Shown here: piece by piece, positions 7,261 to 11,253 of the stretch
Position numbering within the stretch: position 1 is the first letter of the stretch
Layout: the number at the start of each line of letters is the position of its first letter
Assembly: GCA_039184055.1 (NCBI GenBank)
Contig: JBCDBH010000189.1
Span: 1-11,253 of the forward strand
DNA from: JBCDBH01 sp039184055
Lineage (GTDB): Bacteria > Acidobacteriota > Thermoanaerobaculia > Multivoradales > J023
Length of the DNA: 11,253 nt
Direction: 5' to 3'
The notes under the pieces: model-generated
What the model was told of the DNA's origin: nothing
Seen by the model: the letters and a program-made list of their open reading frames with translations, nothing else
The model's database searches: none
Translations under genes and position numbers: made by a program

Positions 7261-8826
7261 TGTGAACCGCCCGCCACCCCGGGCGGCGTCAACGCGATCG
7301 CCGCGGGAGCCGACACCATCGACCTGACGTGGACCGCTCCCCTAGGTGATCCTCTGAGCTACAACGTGTATCGCGCTCCCGGTACCTGCGCCGATCCAGG
7401 CACGTTCACCGAGATCGCGAGCGACGTCCAGACGACCTCGTTCACCGACTCCACTGCCTCGGACGATATGAACTGGGCGTATTACATCGCCACGTTCAAC
7501 GCCTCCGAGGGCTGTGAATCCGATCCGACACCGTGTGTGGAGATCGGCTCGTTCACCGTCGGTGTCACACCGTCCAGTCAGTCCGTGTGTGTACCGGACG
7601 ACGCCGTCTTCACGGTCGACGTCACCGATGTCGCCAGCTTCGGCGGCAGCGTCACCCTGAGCACCTCCGGTGAGCCGCTCGGCGCTTCGTTCAGCGCCAA
7701 CCCGGTGGTTCCGACCGCCAGCTCGACGCTGACGTTCGACACGGTCGTCGAAAGCGGTATCGCAGGTACCTACGCCATCGACGTCACCGGTACCGCCGGC
7801 TTGCTCACCCGCGGCGTGGGCATCGAGCTATCGGTCTTCGAGAACACACCGGGTGTGGCGACCCAAACCGCTCCAGCCGACGGCGCCGTGGATGTGGCGA
7901 TCGCGCCGACCCTGAGCTGGGACGCGGTCACCGAAGCCGACGTCTACGAGGTGCAGTGGAGCACCGACCCGGCATTCGGAAGCTTCGACAATGCCGAGGT
8001 GAGCGGCACCAGCGCACAGATCGCCGGTCTCGACATCGACACGACCTATTACTGGCGTGTGCGAGCCGAGAATCCGTGTGGCGACGGCACTTTCTCGGCG
8101 ACCCGCTCGTTCACCACCCTCGACCTCAACATTCTCCTGGTCGACGATGACGACAACGACCCCGATGTTCGAGCCACCTACACCGCTCTCCTCGACGGTC
8201 TCGGTTTGCCGTACACCATCCAAGACACCAACGACAGCGACGACAACGAGCCCGATTCGGCGACGCTGGCGCAGTACACCGCGGTGATCTGGTTCAGCGG
8301 CGATTCCTTCGGCACGCCTCAGGGTACCGGGCCAGCGGGTCCTGGTGATGCGGCCGAGACCGCGCTCGCCGGTTGGCTCGACAATGGCGGCTGTCTCTTC
8401 ATCAGCTCCCAGGACTACCACTACGACAATGGACTCACCACGCTGATGACCGACTATCTCGGTGTCGCGTCGGTGACCGACGACGAGAACCAAACGCAGG
8501 CCACCGGTGGCGGCCCGTTCGCCGGTCTCGGCCCCTACAAGCTGACCTATCCGTTCAGCAACTACAGTGACAACATGACCGCATCGGCGGATGGCGTCGT
8601 CCTCTTCGAAGGCAACGACGGTCCGATCGCCACGGGCCAGGCGGGTCAAACCGGTTTCGCCGCCGCCTACCTCGCCTACCCGCTCGAATCGGTCGACACC
8701 GCCGGGCAAGAGGAGATCATCAACGCCTTCTTGACCTGGTGCAGCCAGGCCCAACCGACCATGATCTTCACCGACAGTTTCGAGTCGGGTGATTGGAACA
8801 ACTGGTCGTCGGCGGTCGTCGACTGA
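5995..8826 (+). CDS. Multidomain secreted serine protease with FN3, Ig-like and ThuA-like modules (paralog 2)
   Basis: A 943-residue exported protease. A signal peptide (about 1-23, ending ASGQ) is followed by the same N-terminal beta domain (25-150) and trypsin-like domain (195-420) as its upstream neighbour, with likely triad His225 (MTNEHC), Asp276 (LDYALV) and Ser366 (GGSSGSPV). Then come an FN3 domain (about 425-515; DLTWTAP, YNVYR), an Ig-like beta domain (519-615; VSVCVPDDAVF-type strand pattern), a second FN3 domain (617-708; YYWRVRAENPCGDGTFS) and an alpha/beta domain (about 710-918; LNILLVDDDDND, YTAVIWFSGD, LAGWLDNGGCLFIS) that resembles ThuA/class-I-glutamine-amidotransferase-like folds often attached to secreted peptidases. 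It lacks an obvious catalytic Cys nucleophile elbow, so it is probably structural or binding. The tail 923-943 carries FTDSFESGD. The ATG at 5995 is preceded by GAGAGGGG (5982-5989). The gene is the second of a probable two-gene operon closed by hairpins at 8842-8914. Confidence 0.9.
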   Translation: MRRTILLSLLIAVSLLLAGPASGQKVNVGEHVAVDMGTSHPYSSSGSLEPVLTTTEQIVHPDATYVAVHFAKMDLAAGDFVIVRSPDFAQQWMYRGQGRHGLGATPDGFFATHIKGDTAIVELWTSGWETAYGYAIDKYGRGFSNTEIADFWAQGLGERMNLPYPVDLARSICTVNDTVEAKCMLGLEPEIYERGRTVARLLQNGAAHCTGWLVGCEGHVMTNEHCIGSQGQLNNIDFEFMAEGPDCATNCQSPLSCSGTTEASGGTLIQVNAPLDYALVLPDTSTANNTDLNAAYGFLQLRESGAVQDERIYIWQHPAGWGKQIAYESSYPGDTNGFPTANLGEPACSGGPPDVGYWADTQGGSSGSPVLAYSDNRVVALHHCRGSAACASGNPGSDDRNRGVPIEDVIADLGANLPNCATCEPPATPGGVNAIAAGADTIDLTWTAPLGDPLSYNVYRAPGTCADPGTFTEIASDVQTTSFTDSTASDDMNWAYYIATFNASEGCESDPTPCVEIGSFTVGVTPSSQSVCVPDDAVFTVDVTDVASFGGSVTLSTSGEPLGASFSANPVVPTASSTLTFDTVVESGIAGTYAIDVTGTAGLLTRGVGIELSVFENTPGVATQTAPADGAVDVAIAPTLSWDAVTEADVYEVQWSTDPAFGSFDNAEVSGTSAQIAGLDIDTTYYWRVRAENPCGDGTFSATRSFTTLDLNILLVDDDDNDPDVRATYTALLDGLGLPYTIQDTNDSDDNEPDSATLAQYTAVIWFSGDSFGTPQGTGPAGPGDAAETALAGWLDNGGCLFISSQDYHYDNGLTTLMTDYLGVASVTDDENQTQATGGGPFAGLGPYKLTYPFSNYSDNMTASADGVVLFEGNDGPIATGQAGQTGFAAAYLAYPLESVDTAGQEEIINAFLTWCSQAQPTMIFTDSFESGDWNNWSSAVVD
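8761..8823 (+). other. FESGD-type C-terminal tail of serine protease 2
   Basis: The last 21 residues (MIFTDSFESGD, then WNNWSS, ending VVD) match the tail of the upstream paralog, although some 500 unrelated residues separate it from the protease domain. The tail therefore stays at the extreme C-terminus regardless of what precedes it. Confidence 0.6.
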
Positions 8827-8841
8827 CAACGGGATAACGCG

Positions 8842-8863
8842 ACCGGGTGGAGCGCCACCCGGT
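8842..8863 (+). other. 9-bp stem-loop after serine protease 2
   Basis: ACCGGGTGG (8842-8850) pairs perfectly with CCACCCGGT (8855-8863) around an AGCG loop, 15 bases after the TGA at 8826. There is no T-tract, so it is more likely a 3'-end stabilising hairpin or accessory to the terminator that follows. Confidence 0.5.
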
Positions 8864-8875
8864 GGCCGCATCGTT

Positions 8876-8914
8876 CACGAAAAAAGCCCGGGCTGAGCCC
8901 GGGCTTTTTTCGTG
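8876..8914. terminator. Bidirectional Rho-independent terminator
   Basis: A perfect inverted repeat with 19-base arms (8876-8894 and 8896-8914) around one central base. Its GC core AGCCCGGGCT is flanked by six A on the left and six T on the right, so each strand has a GC-rich stem followed by a U-tract. It lies between the convergent serine protease 2 and LPMO genes and should end both transcripts. Confidence 0.93.
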
Positions 8915-8932
8915 GCGCGCGGGAGCACGGAG

Positions 8933-9691
8933 TTACTCGACTGTGGCGCTCCAGAGGGCGGTATCTCCCGACTCGAAGCCATCGGCGAAAATCGCTCCGG
9001 TCGGCTGAAAGACAACGTCGATGCACGCGTAAAAGGCTTCAGGGCTGTCGCTTCGCTGCCAGACGTTGTAGATCAGGTGCCGCCCGGCCCGACTCGGCAA
9101 CGGGCACGTCATGCGGTAGACGCCGTTGACCGACGGATCTTGTGGATAGGGCTCGAGCGTCACGTCCGTGATGTGGCAGAAGCTATCCAAGTCTTGCCAG
9201 GCCAAGGGTTGCTCGGGATCCCAGCCGTCGCGGGTGACAAAAAAGATCATGTCGCGAGTTTCGTGAGGTGCCGACGCCCGATAGATGAACTCGAAATTGC
9301 CACTGCCATCGGGCGCGATCGCCGTCGTGCGCCAATCCGATCGCGGTAGATCCAAACCGCCATATTCGACTCCACCACCGCTACACAGCTGACCGTCGGG
9401 TACGACTTGTTGATGATTGCCATCCGCGTCGCCCTGTCGAATACCCGCCCAATCGTAGAGAAATTGCGGATCGCCGCCGGCCCACTGCACCGCGGCCGCG
9501 CAGGCTGGGTCCATAGGATCTTCCGGGTTGTCGGCGAAACGGCATAGATGCACGCGACTCTCCGGAATCAACATGGTGCCGTGACCCCACGAGGTCGACG
9601 GAAGGAACGCTACACAAACAAGCATGACCACACAGCCGAGCAAGACGGACTTCGGAAACACGGGACGCTCGAGCGAATCCTGGACAACCAT
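8933..9691 (-). CDS. AA10-family lytic polysaccharide monooxygenase with C-terminal FESGD tail
   Basis: A 252-residue secreted copper monooxygenase that oxidatively cleaves chitin or cellulose; which one cannot be read here. The signal peptide (hydrophobic about 16-30) ends at SWG before His37, so cleavage exposes the N-terminal copper-binding His in HGTMLIPESR, the hallmark of AA10. The second histidine-brace residue is His143 in APHETRD, followed by IFFVTRDGWDPEQPLAW, and the family C-terminal motif is GRHLIYNVWQRSDSPEAFYACIDVVF-like (204-228 region), with Phe228 at the usual axial position. Single-domain, with no carbohydrate-binding module; instead a FESGD tail (233-252). I start at ATG 9691 because GGAGGAGG (9704-9697) lies 5 bases upstream; an in-frame ATG 16 codons earlier at 9739 would give an overlong n-region. 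Convergent with serine protease 2 and divergent from the M36 gene. Confidence 0.94.
   Translation of the reverse strand: MVVQDSLERPVFPKSVLLGCVVMLVCVAFLPSTSWGHGTMLIPESRVHLCRFADNPEDPMDPACAAAVQWAGGDPQFLYDWAGIRQGDADGNHQQVVPDGQLCSGGGVEYGGLDLPRSDWRTTAIAPDGSGNFEFIYRASAPHETRDMIFFVTRDGWDPEQPLAWQDLDSFCHITDVTLEPYPQDPSVNGVYRMTCPLPSRAGRHLIYNVWQRSDSPEAFYACIDVVFQPTGAIFADGFESGDTALWSATVE
8936..8995 (-). other. FESGD-type C-terminal tail of the LPMO
   Basis: The last 20 residues (AIFADGFESGD, then ALWSATVE) share spacing and key residues with the tails of both serine proteases, but the codons used differ (for example GAGTCGGGAGAT here versus GAGAGCGGCGAC in protease 1), so the similarity is at protein level rather than a recent DNA copy. 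The tail follows a complete AA10 domain. Confidence 0.6.
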
Positions 9692-9874
9692 CACGACCTC
9701 CTCCAGAAACGGGTGGATCAACCTGGTCAATGTTTTCATGCATATTTATGCATATCAAGAAGGTGTATTGGACACCTCATCCAAACGCTGCGCTGATCTT
9801 TCGATGCCGCGCGATCTCCTGTAGCCTCGGTTTCGTGTGCAGATCGTCTTCAAACCTTTGACAAAGAAGAAGAT
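9692..9874. promoter_or_regulatory. Divergent intergenic region, LPMO / M36 peptidase
   Basis: A 183-base spacer, locally AT-rich, that contains the LPMO ribosome binding site (GGAGGAGG on the minus strand, 9704-9697) and two inverted repeats: ATGCATA (9738-9744) with TATGCAT (9747-9753), and AGGTGT (9761-9766) with ACACCT (9772-9777). On the minus strand TTGATA (9758-9753) could be a -35 element for the LPMO, with a weak AAACAT -10 at 17 bases; the ATGCATA repeat would then sit in the promoter spacer, as an operator might. This promoter assignment is tentative. Confidence 0.4.
9738..9753. repeat. ATGCATA inverted repeat in the LPMO promoter region
   Basis: ATGCATA-TT-TATGCAT is a perfect 7-bp inverted repeat with a 2-base centre, 47 to 62 bases upstream of the LPMO start codon. 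Being AT-rich in a GC-rich sequence, it stands out as a candidate regulator-binding site. The second repeat (9761-9777, AGGTGT/ACACCT) lies 8 bases further upstream. Confidence 0.5.
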
Positions 9875-11253
9875 ATGGACATTTCCGAATACACATCCGA
9901 ACTCTCGGCATGCCAACAACGTGCAGACATATGCGCACCACGGCTTCCCGGATCACCGCGGCTCGTCGTCGATCGACTCAACATGAGTACGCGAACACCG
10001 GGCCGTATCCGTGCGGTCGGCGGGACGGCGGACGAGGGCAGTTGGCAAGAGCGCGGGCGTGCCTGTCTAGAAGCTCTGAGCCCACTCTTGGGAGTCGACG
10101 ATCCGAGCTGCTGGACGCCTGCAGGCTGTACGCGGACGAGCACCGGCCAGTCCATTGCGTTCTTCAGTCAGAGACTCGGCGAGGTTCCGATCAACCGATC
10201 GACTCGACAGGTCGTCTTTGCTCGCCATGAGACGGATCGCGACAGGCTCGGTCGTCTGATCGAAATTCGCGGCGACCACGTCCCGGATGCCGTGACTCGG
10301 CTCCGACCCGAGTTCCCTATCCTCGACAGCCCCGAGGATGTGAAACAGCTCGTCATCACCGAAATGCTCCGCGCCGAGCCGACCTTGGAGAACGATCTCC
10401 ATCAGCTGACCTGTACCCATCTCGAGAAGATCTATCTTTCCCACTCGGTCGACCGAAACGTCGAGCTCGTTCTCGCCTGGAGCGCGTGGGTGCAAGATGC
10501 CCCGGTGAGCGCGATACGCCCCATGGAGCAATGGCGCGTGCTTCTCGACGCCCGAACGGGCGAGCTCATCGAGATGACGAGCTCCTTCGTCACGGCCACG
10601 GGGCATGTACGGGACTTTTCAACTCCGGAGCAACGCCAACCGCGCCCGCTCCCGGTGGGTACAGAGATGTTCCCCACCGCGATCACTGATCTCGTTGGCA
10701 GCGTCCCCCGGGCTTGGGTCGGCGTCGATAGCTGCCGAGGGGACCAGGTCGAATGCTTCGCCGGTCAAAGCGATCGCACGTTTCGTGGCACTCTGATCGA
10801 TGGCGAGCTACGTTTCGATCCCGAGACGAGCGTCGACCGATCGGCATGTCGAGCAAGCGATGACGACAACCAATGTCGCGAACGAAGAGATGCGATTCTG
10901 CACGCGTTCTATTACTGCAATCTCATGCACCATCTCTTCTACAACCTGGGTTTCGATGAACGCGCGGGCAACTTACAACGCCGGGCTGAGCCTGGACTCA
11001 GCGATCCGGTGATCGTCGAGGTGTTTCCCGAGGACAACCCGATTCTGGGGCGTGTTCAAAGTGAGATCGACGGCAGGCCCTCGATCATCAAATTGTGGCG
11101 ACACCCCGATACGAACCGGCATGCCGCTCTCGATGCCGACATCGTTTTCCACGAATACACCCACGCGGTGACCAATCGCGTCGTGGGTGGTCCAGCCGAG
11201 AACTTTCCCTTTGTCATCGGCTCCGCCCCGGAGCCTCGAGGCTTGAGCGAAGG
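9875..11253 (+). CDS. Fungalysin-like (M36) zinc metallopeptidase, truncated by window end
   Basis: An open frame of 459 codons with no stop before the window edge. The catalytic motif HEYTH (426-430) is followed by AVTNRVVGGP and then Glu459 in GLSEG, matching the HExxH plus downstream Glu zinc site of fungalysins. AFYYCNLMHHLFYNLGFDERAGN-like sequence (344-366) matches the conserved helix region ahead of the active site in M36 enzymes. Upstream, about residues 91-140 resemble the FTP inhibitory propeptide and 197-236 (ending WRVLLDARTGELIE) a PepSY-type propeptide, so it is made as a zymogen. The ATG at 9875 follows GAAGAAG (9866-9872), with a TGA in frame at 9794 and no other usual start between. 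Unlike its neighbours, it shows no signal peptide at this start, which is odd for a protease of this kind. Divergent from the LPMO. Confidence 0.85.
   Translation, partial: MDISEYTSELSACQQRADICAPRLPGSPRLVVDRLNMSTRTPGRIRAVGGTADEGSWQERGRACLEALSPLLGVDDPSCWTPAGCTRTSTGQSIAFFSQRLGEVPINRSTRQVVFARHETDRDRLGRLIEIRGDHVPDAVTRLRPEFPILDSPEDVKQLVITEMLRAEPTLENDLHQLTCTHLEKIYLSHSVDRNVELVLAWSAWVQDAPVSAIRPMEQWRVLLDARTGELIEMTSSFVTATGHVRDFSTPEQRQPRPLPVGTEMFPTAITDLVGSVPRAWVGVDSCRGDQVECFAGQSDRTFRGTLIDGELRFDPETSVDRSACRASDDDNQCRERRDAILHAFYYCNLMHHLFYNLGFDERAGNLQRRAEPGLSDPVIVEVFPEDNPILGRVQSEIDGRPSIIKLWRHPDTNRHAALDADIVFHEYTHAVTNRVVGGPAENFPFVIGSAPEPRGLSE

Noticed and set aside
9692..9739. Longer start of the LPMO at 9739
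   Set aside because: It adds 16 residues ahead of the signal peptide and has no better ribosome binding site than GGAGGAGG before 9691.
9548..9824. Small plus-strand open frames in the LPMO upstream region
   Set aside because: They overlap the LPMO 5' end and promoter, show no domain or ribosome binding site, and are rich in residues expected from random translation.
9858..9863. Perfect TTGACA as a -35 promoter element for the M36 gene
   Set aside because: It lies only 11 bases before the start codon and no -10 element is found 16-18 bases downstream, so it is probably chance; kept only as a caution about the start.
10067..10606. Minus-strand open frame of 179 codons within the M36 region
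   Set aside because: The plus-strand frame from 9875 carries M36 motifs in a continuous reading frame through this segment.
1..11253. tRNA, rRNA, CRISPR, insertion sequence or phage genes
   Set aside because: I saw no cloverleaf sequence, spaced repeats, transposase or integrase motif, or terminal inverted repeats with target duplications on either strand.

Overview
The window is GC-rich DNA with densely packed genes that carry Gram-negative export signals: two probable lipoproteins (one Tat-type) and several proteins with Sec signal peptides. Codon choice and gene types suit a free-living, polymer-degrading bacterium with a large genome, such as Acidobacteriota/Thermoanaerobaculia, Myxococcota or a similar lineage. 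That placement is an impression from protein style, not a demonstrated assignment. No rRNA, tRNA, CRISPR array, transposase or phage gene was seen.

Layout. Positions 1-1486 (minus strand) hold the end of an ABC export operon: an ATPase followed, with a 4-base GTGA overlap, by an ABC-2-type permease that leaves the window at base 1. Divergent from it, 1630-3120 (plus) encodes a Tat-exported lipoprotein GMC-type flavin oxidoreductase. It converges, with only 3 bases between stop codons, on a sulfatase-fold lipoprotein (3124-4482, minus) that has Thr at the position of the sulfatase formylglycine residue. A 147-base divergent spacer with a perfect 14-bp inverted repeat leads to two tandem paralogous secreted trypsin-like serine proteases (4630-5967 and 5995-8826). 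The second carries about 500 extra residues of FN3/Ig-like and ThuA-like modules. A strong bidirectional terminator (8876-8914) separates them from a convergent AA10 lytic polysaccharide monooxygenase (8933-9691, minus). Divergent from that, a fungalysin-like M36 metallopeptidase (9875 to the window end, plus) runs off the right edge.

How the genes relate. From the sulfatase rightwards the region encodes mostly extracytoplasmic hydrolytic and oxidative enzymes: two serine proteases, a metalloprotease, a copper polysaccharide oxygenase, a phospho- or sulfo-ester-type hydrolase and a flavin oxidoreductase. This suggests degradation of protein- and polysaccharide-rich matter such as chitinous or detrital particles. 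The most notable signal is a short C-terminal tail of about 20 residues, with core F-x-D-[SG]-F-E-S-G-D-x-x-x-W-S, that ends three proteins: both serine proteases and the unrelated LPMO. It looks like a modular sorting, secretion or surface-attachment tag.
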